Assembly (NCBI GenBank): GCA_963761035.1
Contig: CAVXFH010000002.1
Coordinates: 1,984,001-2,048,000 of the forward strand
Direction: 5' to 3'
Origin: JARRQJ01 sp963761035
Lineage (GTDB): Bacteria > Pseudomonadota > Gammaproteobacteria > DRLM01
Length of the DNA: 64,000 nucleotides
Translations under genes and position numbers: made by a program
The notes under the pieces: model-generated
The model's input: the letters and a program-made list of their open reading frames with translations, nothing else
Database searches by the model: none
What the model was told of the DNA's origin: nothing
Part shown: one piece after another, positions 45,001 through 52,172 of the stretch
Layout: the number at the start of each line of letters is the position of its first letter
Position numbering within the stretch: the first letter of the stretch is position 1

Positions 45001-45894
45001 TTACTAAATTGGTGGTATCGGGGATCGCTAAAGGATGGTCAGGGTCTGCCAGAGATTCTCAAGACGATATTTACAGAGATATGTAATACACAAGTGGACA
45101 AGTTCCGTTTCGGGCGCGTCATATTGGCTGCGCACGCTATAGCACTGTACCGCGTTGATCGTAATTGGGCAATAAGGCATCTCGTACCACTGTTTGACTG
45201 GCATGGTTCAGCGGTTGAGGCTCGGTTGGCTTGGGAAGGTTTTTTATGGTCGCCGCGCCTTTATATGCCGTTTCTATTAGCTATTAAAAGCCCCTTATTG
45301 GAATCTGCAGAACATTATTTGGAGCTTGGAAAGCATGCCGAGCAATATGCAAGATTCTTAACTTTTTTGGCGTTGGATCCAGGAGATGCATTTACAACTG
45401 AGGAATTGGCCGATGTGACTCGTCGCTTACCCGCTGAAGGTTTAGCAAATGTAGCGCAGGCATTAGTTCGCGCGATTGAGGGCGCAGGTGAGCAGAGGGG
45501 GGAATATTGGCGTAACCGCTTGGTTTCATACCTTAGAAATATTTGGCCGAAATCGCGCGAATTAATGACGTCCACAATTTTAGAAAGAATAGGTCGCATT
45601 TGCTTGGCGGCTGGTGATGAATTCCCAAGTGCATTAAAAGAGTTGCGACACTGGCTTGAGCCAGTACTCCATCCAGATTTCCTAATACATAGTATGCATC
45701 AAGCGCAACTGTGCAGGAAATATCCTAGGGACGCATTGGAATTCTTGGATGCCGTAGTGGGATCCGATGTTCAATGGATTTCAAAGGAGATTAAGGATTG
45801 TCTCGATTCTATTGAGAAAGCGGATCTGAACTTAAGTAAGGACCTACGTTTCATCCGTTTATCAGAGTTATATAGAAGGCGAGGTTTGTCGTGA
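42082..45894 (+). CDS. SIR2-domain giant protein inside the type I R-M operon
   Basis: The 1270-residue protein begins with a SIR2-like NAD-binding domain (about residues 15-300): F-F-C-G29-A-G-I-S, then G-L-P-L-F, T-T-N128-F-D130, H-L-H-G at 165-168 with the expected catalytic histidine, and G-Y-G-I-N-D-P at 216-222. The remaining ~950 residues look mostly helical and Trp-rich, with no domain I recognise. SIR2 proteins in defence systems (for example DSR, Thoeris ThsA, SIR2-pAgo) destroy NAD on phage sensing. Here the ATG shares bases with the hsdS stop. Codon use is AT-richer than the flanking R-M genes. Confidence 0.85.
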   Translation: MPAFVANGPDIPEHLLQTHEDGKVVFFCGAGISTPAGLPLFRGLVDRIYIELGATKTPVEQKAYEKEQYDATLDQLERRYPGQRIAVRSKLSTILEPKWRRKDATTTHQALLQLASDRKGAVKIVTTNFDRIFQRVITKQKLNIPTLAAPLLPIPKPSRWHGVVHLHGLLLDGADDTTLNRLVLSSGDFGLAYLTERWAARFVSELFRYYTVCFVGYGINDPVLRYMMDALAADELLGERKPEAYAFASFQEGQEDEILTEWGAKGVTPLLYKVPTATQDHSTLHRTLKAWADTYRDGVRGKEMIVTQHASTPPLAPSRSDFAVGRVLWALTDGLAAKHFADMDPVPPLKWLEPLSENHYGYRDLARFGVSPNSKEDSQLHFSTISRPAPYTHSPLMCIVDMGMRGSHWDDVMFQLARWLTRHINDPELIIWLANKGGQLHERFVWLIRDHIEKIERLSAEGKQDELDRIRVDSPNAIPSILMRTLWRILLTGRVKSQARHFDLYDWLRLIKLEGMTPSLRMQLHEILTPCVTLRAPFRWYEDETDTAETTSIENIVHWELVLSSDNIHSALRDRPPGSHWQSALPDLLEDFTILLRDAMDLRRELGGAAEKSDLSYIHQPSISEHEQNRDFHDWTALVDLCRDAWLATEQKDRERARHLAEGWWQVSYPVFKRLAMFTAAQCDIISSRKALNWILSDKCWWLWSVETEREALRLLVALAPRLVDSEMDELGGAILLGPPREMFKADLEQEKWNHLVEREIWLRLAKLQAAGGVLSKKAKDKLDGLSQSYPSWKLAADERDEFPFWMGGGWGKEMENAPDFELAPRSHQELVNWLQKYPSSDRWHSQDGWRECCREDFSIALGALSEIAENDQWPSDRWRDILQIGADEALLKQSWPSLAVILAGAPDETIQTLSTSLSGWLKAQAKIFEGQEKEFFDLIRRILKIDHQGGVDADDDPVLRAINHPIGHVTEALLNWWYRGSLKDGQGLPEILKTIFTEICNTQVDKFRFGRVILAAHAIALYRVDRNWAIRHLVPLFDWHGSAVEARLAWEGFLWSPRLYMPFLLAIKSPLLESAEHYLELGKHAEQYARFLTFLALDPGDAFTTEELADVTRRLPAEGLANVAQALVRAIEGAGEQRGEYWRNRLVSYLRNIWPKSRELMTSTILERIGRICLAAGDEFPSALKELRHWLEPVLHPDFLIHSMHQAQLCRKYPRDALEFLDAVVGSDVQWISKEIKDCLDSIEKADLNLSKDLRFIRLSELYRRRGLS

Positions 45895-45934
45895 GTATGG
45901 AGTTGAGGGATATAACATAAGTCCCGGTATTTGC

Positions 45935-46040
45935 ACCGAAGACACTCTTGTCCGACAGACTATAGCCGAGTACCTGAAACAGGCACTCGGTTGGCGCTCT
46001 GTGTATGCCTATAACAACGACGAATTCGAGCCGAGTAGCG
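45935..46040 (+). repeat. Duplicated hsdR 5' fragment
   Basis: The reading T-E-D-T-L-V-R-Q-T-I-A-E-Y-L-K-Q-A-L-G-W is followed by R-S-V-Y-A-Y-N-N-D. It matches residues 4-32 of the real HsdR encoded from 46394, with about 80% DNA identity by eye. It has no start codon and ends in a stop near 46076. It is the trace of an earlier hsdR junction directly after the SIR2 gene. Confidence 0.8.
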
Positions 46041-46070
46041 ATATTGCTGACCGAACAGTAAGGAGGCCGC

Positions 46071-46388
46071 ATGAGTGACATCGTCATTTTCGATGTAGAT
46101 GCGCAGCAGGTCGAGGTGCGACCGGAGGGGGAAACGCTGTGGGTTACCCAAACCCAGATGGGAGAGTTGTTCAATACCTCAACGGACAATATCAGTCTTC
46201 ACCTAAAAAATATTTACAATGACAATGAATTATATGAAACGTCAACTACCGAGGATTTGTCGGTAGTTCGTCAGGAAGTGGCCAGGCAGGTCAAGCGTCG
46301 GCTCAAGCACTACAACCTCGACGCCATCATCTCAGTCGGTTACCGGGGCGCGGCAGGCTCCGGGATCATGGAGAGCGGGGACGCATGA
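46071..46388 (+). pseudogene. RhuM-family protein, C-terminally truncated
   Basis: The 105-residue frame begins M-S-D-I-V-I-F-D and carries the RhuM pattern: E-V-R-P-E-G-E-T-L-W-V-T-Q-T-Q-M-G-E-L-F, N-I-S-L-H-L-K-N-I-Y, and K-R-R-L-K-H-Y-N-L-D-A-I-I-S-V-G-Y-R. Family members continue for about 200 more residues after this point; here the frame turns into unrelated residues and stops, overlapping the hsdR start by 4 bases. The N-terminal part is a probable DNA-binding domain and may still fold. Confidence 0.75.
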
Positions 46389-49300
46389 GCTACACCGAAG
46401 ACACCCTCGTTCAGCAGACCACTGCCGAGTACCTGGAACAGGCACTCGGTTGGCGCTCAGTGTATGCCTATAACAACGAGGACTTCGGGCCGAACAGTCT
46501 GTTGGGGCGCGCCTCGGATCGAGAGGTGGTGCTGGAGCGCACGCTGCGTGAGAAGTTGGTGGCGCTGAATCCGGGTTTGCCGGATGCTGCCTATGACGAG
46601 GCTCTACGCCAGATTACCGCGACGGTTGCATCGCAAACCTTGGTGGCCACCAACCGCGAAAAGTATGAGCTGATTCGTGATGGCGTGCAGGTGACCTTCC
46701 GCAATGATAAGGGAGAGCGCGGCAGGCAACGCCTGCGGGTGTTTGATTTCGATGAGGCGGACAATAACGATTTTCTCTGTGTGCGCGAGCTGTGGGTGCG
46801 CGGCGATCTCTACCGGCGGCGGGCGGACATCGTCGGTTTCGTCAACGGCGTGCCGCTGCTGTTCGTCGAGTGCAAGAATCTGCACAAGAATCTGAAAGCC
46901 GCCTTCGAACAGAACTTCTCCGACTACCGCGACACTATCCCGCACCTGTTCCACCACAACGCCATCGTGATGTTCGGCAACGGCGAGCAGGCGAAGATCG
47001 GTTCCATCACCAGCCGCTGGGAACACTTCAACGAGTGGAAGCGTCTGGCCGAGGAGGCGCCGGGCGCGGTGGATATGGAGACGCTGCTCAAGGGCGTGTG
47101 TGATAAGCACAATTTTATCGACCTGGTGGAGAACTTCATTCTATTCGATGAATCCGCCGGTGAGCCGAAGAAGATCATCGCCCGCAACCACCAGTTCCTC
47201 GGCGTCAATCGCGCCATCCAGGCAGTGCGAGATCGTAAGGCCCGGCAGGGCAAGTTGGGGGTCTTTTGGCATACCCAGGGATCGGGCAAGAGCTATTCGA
47301 TTGTAATGTTCACCCGCAAGGTGCGCCGCAAACTCGGCGGTAACTTTACCTTCCTGATGCTGACCGACCGGGACGATCTCGATACCCAAATCTACAAGAC
47401 CTTTGCCAATTGCGGTGTGGTAAACGATCAGGTGCCATGCCGGGCGGCAAGCGGACATCATTTGAACGAATTGCTGACCCAGCATCAGGCCTATGTGTTC
47501 TCGCTGATCCAGAAATTCAACCAAAAGGTGGAACCGGAGCAGCCCTATAGCGAGCGTGACGACATCATCGTTATCACCGACGAGGCGCACCGTACACAGT
47601 ACGGCACCCTGGCGCTCAATCTGCGCAACGCCTTGCCTCATGCCAGTTACATCGGTTTTACCGGCACGCCGCTGTTCAAGGACGACGAGATCACGCGGCG
47701 GGTCTTCGGCGAATATGTTTCCACCTACGACTTTCAGCGGGCGGTGGACGACAATGCCACGGTGCCGCTCTACTACGATGCCCGCGGCGAGAAACTGGGC
47801 GTGGCCATCGGCGATCTTAACGAACGTATTGCCGCGAAGCTGGAGGAGCTGGAGACCGACGACATCGACGTCACGCAGCGGCTGGAGAAGGAACTCAAGC
47901 GCGACTATCACATCATTACCGCCGGCAAACGCCTCGACCAGGTGGCACGGGACTTCGTGCAGCACTACTCGACCGCATGGGAGACTGGCAAGGCGATGCT
48001 GGTGTGTATCGACAAGGTCACCTGCGTGCGTATGCATAAACTGATCGGGTTTTATTGGGATGAACGCATTCGCGAGTTGGAAAAGGGTCTGGCGGGTATT
48101 GCCGATGAGCAAGAGGAAATATTCCGCCGTCGCCAGCTCGACTGGATGCGCGAGACCCGCATGTCAGTGGTGGTGAGCGAGGAGCAGGGCGAGGTGGACA
48201 AGTTCCGCAAATGGGAGCTGGACATCACGCCGCACCGCAAACTGATGAAGGAGGGTATCGACCTGCCCGAGTCGATGCGCAGCAAGCCGGAGTACCGCAA
48301 CATGCAGACCATGGCACTGGATGACGCCTTCAAGGCGGAGGAGCACCCGCTGCGCGTGGCCATCGTTTGCGCCATGTGGCTGACCGGCTTCGATGTGCCG
48401 AGCCTCGCCACACTTTATTTGGATAAACCCCTCAAGGCCCACACCCTGATGCAGGCCATCGCTCGCGCCAACCGCGTCAACGAGGGCAAGAACAACGGTT
48501 TGATCGTGGATTATTGCGGCATCCTCAAGCACCTACGTAAGGCATTGGCGACCTTCGCCGGTACGCAGCCGGGCGGAGAGGGCGGCGAGACCGACCCGGC
48601 GCGGCCGGAGGAGGAACTGCTCGCGGACCTGGCTGAGGCGATCGCCTTCGTGCGGACATTTCTCGAGGACCGGCACGTCGCGCTCGATGACGTCATTCAC
48701 AAGAGCGGCTTTGAGCGCAACGCCGCCATCGTAGCCTGCAAGGAGGCGGCCAACGAGAACGACGAGAGCCGCAAGCGCTTCGAGGTGATGTGCCGCGAGG
48801 TGTTCAAGAAGTTCAAGGCGTGTATCAATGTTGAAGGCGTCAATGCTCATCGCTCTGATCGGGATGCGATCAATATCATTTATAAGAGCCTGCAGCAGGA
48901 TCGCGAGCAGGCAGACATCACCGACATCATCCGGCAACTGCACAAGGTGGTCGACGAGGCGATCGAGGTTCAGCCTGACCGTTTTGGTGGGGAATCCGCA
49001 CCCTACGACATCAGCAAGATTGATTTTGACCGACTACGCAAAGAGTTCGAGCGCAGCCCGAAAAAGAACACCACTGTCCAGAACCTCCGCCAGGCCGTGG
49101 AGGACCGCCTGCAGCGACTCTTGCAGCAGAACCCCCTCCGTACCGATTACCAGCAACACTACGAACAGATCGTTGCCGCGTACAACAGCGAAAAGGATCG
49201 TGCGACCATTGAGCAAACTTTCGAGGCCTTATTCAAGCTCGTCCAGGGGCTCGATGAAGAAGAGCACCGCGCAGTGCGCGAAGGACTGGATGAAGAATCC

Positions 49301-49627
49301 CTTGCCATCTTCGATTTGCTGAGAAAACCGGATCTCAAGGCATCAGAGATCAAACGCATCAAAGCCGTCTCCGTGCAATTGCTCGAAAGTTTGAAGGCGG
49401 AAATCATCCAGGTGGACCACTGGCGGGACAAGGAATCCACCCGCGATGCGGTGCGGCTGGCCATCCGCGATTTTCTGTGGAGCGACAATACGGGCTTGCC
49501 GGTCAAGCGTTATAGCGAAGACGACGTGGATGCCAAGGCCGAGGAGGTATTCAGGCATGTCTATCGAGCCTATCCCACAATACCGTCGCCTTACTATAAG
49601 AGTGGGATAAATTTAGGGAGAAATTGA
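46385..49627 (+). CDS. hsdR: Type I restriction endonuclease subunit R
   Basis: The 1080-residue protein has an N-terminal nuclease domain with D148 and E162-C-K164, a helicase core with Walker A G-S-G-K-S at 299-303 and D-E-A-H at 399-402, motif VI-like I-A-R-A-N-R-V-N, and a helical C-terminal domain. It cuts DNA after ATP-driven translocation. The frame is intact, in contrast to hsdM. If hsdM is truly dead while hsdR works, the host would lack protective methylation from this locus. Confidence 0.95.
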   Translation: MSYTEDTLVQQTTAEYLEQALGWRSVYAYNNEDFGPNSLLGRASDREVVLERTLREKLVALNPGLPDAAYDEALRQITATVASQTLVATNREKYELIRDGVQVTFRNDKGERGRQRLRVFDFDEADNNDFLCVRELWVRGDLYRRRADIVGFVNGVPLLFVECKNLHKNLKAAFEQNFSDYRDTIPHLFHHNAIVMFGNGEQAKIGSITSRWEHFNEWKRLAEEAPGAVDMETLLKGVCDKHNFIDLVENFILFDESAGEPKKIIARNHQFLGVNRAIQAVRDRKARQGKLGVFWHTQGSGKSYSIVMFTRKVRRKLGGNFTFLMLTDRDDLDTQIYKTFANCGVVNDQVPCRAASGHHLNELLTQHQAYVFSLIQKFNQKVEPEQPYSERDDIIVITDEAHRTQYGTLALNLRNALPHASYIGFTGTPLFKDDEITRRVFGEYVSTYDFQRAVDDNATVPLYYDARGEKLGVAIGDLNERIAAKLEELETDDIDVTQRLEKELKRDYHIITAGKRLDQVARDFVQHYSTAWETGKAMLVCIDKVTCVRMHKLIGFYWDERIRELEKGLAGIADEQEEIFRRRQLDWMRETRMSVVVSEEQGEVDKFRKWELDITPHRKLMKEGIDLPESMRSKPEYRNMQTMALDDAFKAEEHPLRVAIVCAMWLTGFDVPSLATLYLDKPLKAHTLMQAIARANRVNEGKNNGLIVDYCGILKHLRKALATFAGTQPGGEGGETDPARPEEELLADLAEAIAFVRTFLEDRHVALDDVIHKSGFERNAAIVACKEAANENDESRKRFEVMCREVFKKFKACINVEGVNAHRSDRDAINIIYKSLQQDREQADITDIIRQLHKVVDEAIEVQPDRFGGESAPYDISKIDFDRLRKEFERSPKKNTTVQNLRQAVEDRLQRLLQQNPLRTDYQQHYEQIVAAYNSEKDRATIEQTFEALFKLVQGLDEEEHRAVREGLDEESLAIFDLLRKPDLKASEIKRIKAVSVQLLESLKAEIIQVDHWRDKESTRDAVRLAIRDFLWSDNTGLPVKRYSEDDVDAKAEEVFRHVYRAYPTIPSPYYKSGINLGRN

Positions 49628-49629
49628 CA

Positions 49630-50322
49630 ATGCCGAAGAGCAGGCGACTCGTTACGCAACATCTAGAAGGGGTTTCCTGGCTTCTCCTTCAGGATTATCC
49701 ACTGCTTATAAATGACATGATCAAGCGGCGCGCAGGAGTCTATGCCCTATATAAGCAGGACCAACTCTACTATGTAGGCCTAGCGAACAATCTAATGGGG
49801 AGGCTCAAATCGCACCTGCGAGACCGGCATCATGGTTTATGGGATAGGTTTAGCGTGTATTTAACGCTCCGTGATGACCACATTAGAGAGCTTGAGTCAC
49901 TGTTGTTGCGGATAGTTTCCCCGCAGGGTAATAAACAGCAAGGGAAATTTGTAAAATCGCAGAATCTTCACCCCTTACTGAACAAACTTGTGGATGAAAA
50001 ACTGAAGGATCAACGCGCTGAACTAATGGGCGGGCGAGTAGCACTCAAACGTCAACTGGCCAAGGGTAGAAAAGCTAAAGGGAAGGGTGCACTCAAAGGC
50101 CTTGTCAATCGTCGTATCCTACTTAAGGCATGGCGTGATGGTTACGAATATACTGCGTCGCTTCATAAAGATGGAATGATTGGCTATGACGGGCATAAAT
50201 ATGACAGTCCAAACGCTGCAGCTACTGCAGCTCGAGGTCGGCCAGCGGGTGGTTGGGGATTCTGGTGCTTCAAGGACAAGGGCGGGAATTGGGTACAGCT
50301 ACGTAAACTTAAGGGGCGTTAG
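49630..50322 (+). CDS. GIY-YIG nuclease-like protein with DUF4357-like tail
   Basis: The 230-residue protein has a GIY-YIG fold: G-V-Y at 36-38, Y-V-G at 48-50, G-R-L near 57 and E-L-E-S-L-L-L-R as the probable metal-binding helix. The tail, with D-G-M-I-G-Y-D-G-H-K-Y-D-S-P-N-A-A-A and G-W-G-F-W-C-F-K-D, resembles DUF4357/RAMA-type domains linked to R-M systems. The ATG at 49630 follows AGGGAG. It begins right after hsdR and probably belongs to the same operon. Confidence 0.78.
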   Translation: MPKSRRLVTQHLEGVSWLLLQDYPLLINDMIKRRAGVYALYKQDQLYYVGLANNLMGRLKSHLRDRHHGLWDRFSVYLTLRDDHIRELESLLLRIVSPQGNKQQGKFVKSQNLHPLLNKLVDEKLKDQRAELMGGRVALKRQLAKGRKAKGKGALKGLVNRRILLKAWRDGYEYTASLHKDGMIGYDGHKYDSPNAAATAARGRPAGGWGFWCFKDKGGNWVQLRKLKGR

Positions 50323-50410
50323 CTTCGTTAAAAAAATTGCAACAATCTAGTTAATCCAGACTCACTGTTTGTTGCGTGCATGTCCGATTATTTCCGGTTG
50401 CGTCTAATGT

Positions 50411-50935
50411 ATGAAGAAATTACTAATATTTGGTCAAACGGATGCGGAAGCGTACGAGCGCAAACTTATGGAAACGGCTCAAGTGGCACATCAACGTATA
50501 CAGGCGCTGTTGTATGGTGCAATGGGGCTCGATTTCTTGGAACGTCTGAAGTTTGAAAAAGTGGGGTGTGATCCGCTTGACAAGGGAAGGCCGCTAAACT
50601 TAATTGAGCAAATAAACCAAACATTCACCTACCTCGCTTCCTTTCGTGCTGCCTCATTACTTTTTCAATGGCATAGCGCCTTGGGCGAGTTAACCCTTAA
50701 TCTTGGATCAGCGAATGGATCCGACATGGAATCAGTCGACGATGGCGGTATAACGGCGGAGGTCTTTGCCGCAACAAGCCCAAATAGCAACCAAAAACTC
50801 AAAAAGGATATCACCAAAGTTCGGGCGACGGCAGCAAAGCACAAGTATGTGTTTTTTATGTGCCCAGGAATTAAGGAAGGCCCCTTCAAATACTCGACTG
50901 CTGACGGTGTTACGGTATGGTCTTTACGGAATTAG
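50411..50935 (+). CDS. Unknown protein downstream of the R-M operon
   Basis: The 174-residue protein is not recognised. It is mostly soluble, with an N-terminal helix-rich part (D-A-E-A-Y-E-R-K-L-M-E-T) and a C-terminal strand ending W-S-L-R-N. No membrane helix or signal is seen. It has moderate AT content, no strong ribosome site, and 88 bases separate it from the GIY-YIG gene. Its position suggests an accessory role in the defence cluster, but nothing shows function. Confidence 0.5.
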   Translation: MKKLLIFGQTDAEAYERKLMETAQVAHQRIQALLYGAMGLDFLERLKFEKVGCDPLDKGRPLNLIEQINQTFTYLASFRAASLLFQWHSALGELTLNLGSANGSDMESVDDGGITAEVFAATSPNSNQKLKKDITKVRATAAKHKYVFFMCPGIKEGPFKYSTADGVTVWSLRN

Positions 50936-51086
50936 CGCATAACTCAGCACCTTATCTATAGAAATCTATAGTAGTCGCAACTTGACTTGACAGTTGTTTC
51001 CGCTCAGGTCTGAATTTTAACCAAGGTACGGCAGCCTCTAATCGGCCAGAACCAGACATTTAACGTCTGAGTTAGAGCGCACTCAA

Positions 51087-51764
51087 TCAATCTCTAAAAA
51101 CTCCAGGCTTCTTCTTCCATTCGCTCCAAGAGATAGTAAAATCACCTGGAAACTCGCGAAGTATTCTGTGCTCACCGGCTTTCTTTAGTTCTGCATTGTG
51201 ATCCCATGCACGACCGCCTAAAAGGTGTACTGCTTCATAGATCTTTGTGATAGTGCTAGAATCAACTTTTGAGTCCTCCATCGCGAATTTGAGTATCAGA
51301 TCTGCCTCGGCTTTCGGTCGTTCTTGTATCCAATATAAATAATCGTGAATAATGGCGGCATACGCATAAGGCCCTTCTGGCCGGTACCCGCTACCCCATA
51401 GCCATTGAGGCACACTAGCTAAATCTGTCACGAATCCCTCGGGTACTACCACGCGTGAAAAATTCTGACCGGGATTGGGAGTCCAAACAGCGGAATTGCC
51501 TTTAGTGTAGTAATAATCCCAATCCTTGAACGGAATGAGCTGTTGTGGAGGCGCAAGGCTGGAAAATTCTCCATGAATTTCGCGCTCTTTAGCGGCCGCT
51601 TTTTCTATTGCATATTGTTGCGACCATTGTTTATTTGCGTTTTTTATAAAATTTATTTTATCCGATATGTCATCGGATTTCGGCGATGCACTAAGAGGTA
51701 ACGTAATTACAGCCGCACCAAGAACAGAGAATTTTAAAAAGGCTCGACGATTGATGCTATGCAT
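51087..51764 (-). CDS. Tat-exported DUF1353 protein
   Basis: The 225-residue protein opens with N-R-R-A-F-L-K-F and a hydrophobic stretch, a twin-arginine signal (residues 1-27). The DUF1353 core follows: V-P-E-G-F-V-T-D-L-A-S-V-P-Q-W-L-W, G-P-Y-A-Y-A-A-I-I-H-D-Y-L-Y and R-P-K-A-E-A-D. DUF1353 is common in phage and prophage genomes, where its role is unclear. GGAG lies 8 bases before the start. It is convergent with the unknown gene upstream. Confidence 0.82.
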   Translation of the reverse strand: MHSINRRAFLKFSVLGAAVITLPLSASPKSDDISDKINFIKNANKQWSQQYAIEKAAAKEREIHGEFSSLAPPQQLIPFKDWDYYYTKGNSAVWTPNPGQNFSRVVVPEGFVTDLASVPQWLWGSGYRPEGPYAYAAIIHDYLYWIQERPKAEADLILKFAMEDSKVDSSTITKIYEAVHLLGGRAWDHNAELKKAGEHRILREFPGDFTISWSEWKKKPGVFRD

Positions 51765-51887
51765 ATCAAACTCCAGGAACGTGGGTGTGGATCACTCGCA
51801 AGATCAAAATACAATATATTCGGGTGCTTGTCGCAGTGTAACAGGAGACAACTTACACCACTTATAGTATGGTCAATTGCGTCATAT

Positions 51888-51927
51888 AAAAAAAAGATCC
51901 CGGCACCCATTACGGGTGACCGGGATC
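51888..51927 (-). terminator. Minus-strand terminator after the terminase cassette
   Basis: GATCCCGG (51896-51903) pairs with CCGGGATC (51920-51927), and an inner ACCC/GGGT pair extends the stem. Read on the minus strand, the stem is followed by eight T. It is a strong intrinsic terminator for the minus-strand methyltransferase-DUF5681-terminase operon. Confidence 0.85.
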
Positions 51928-51962
51928 CAAAATACCTCGTTTGGGGAAACCAGGCATATATT

Positions 51963-52013
51963 CCCGTCCCGGGGGGGATTGGGACGGGTGAGTGCAACGG
52001 GAGTCGCACTCAC
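51963..52013. repeat. Two abutting inverted repeats
   Basis: CCCGTCCC and GGGACGGG (51963-51970 / 51981-51988) pair around a G-rich loop, and GTGAGTGC and GCACTCAC (51988-51995 / 52006-52013) pair around a ten-base loop. The stems share one base. They lie between the terminase gene and the terminator and may form part of a structured RNA. Confidence 0.7.
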
Positions 52014-52032
52014 ACTATATATAGGGTGTGTC

Positions 52033-52064
52033 ACCGCTAATTTCAAGGCAGCGGAGTTAGCGGT
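52033..52064. repeat. 8-bp inverted repeat close to the terminase 3' end
   Basis: ACCGCTAA and TTAGCGGT form a perfect stem with a 16-base loop. It is the first of the stack of hairpins met by minus-strand transcription after the terminase gene. Confidence 0.6.
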
Positions 52065-52172
52065 AATCACTTAAATAATACAGCCCGCACTCCTAGCTTA
52101 TTACTTCAATTCAACTTTCCTGCCTTTCACGAACCTCTCGTTCCATTATCCCCAAGCGTTTTTTCATTACCA

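Larger units (their letters stand above)
51765..52172. other. Gene-free 408-bp region rich in hairpins
   Basis: The region between the DUF1353 gene and the terminase gene holds no gene I can support. From 51896 to 52064 it carries four inverted repeats in close succession, listed separately, and a minus-strand T-run. On the minus strand it is the 3' end of the methyltransferase-terminase transcript. Confidence 0.6.
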
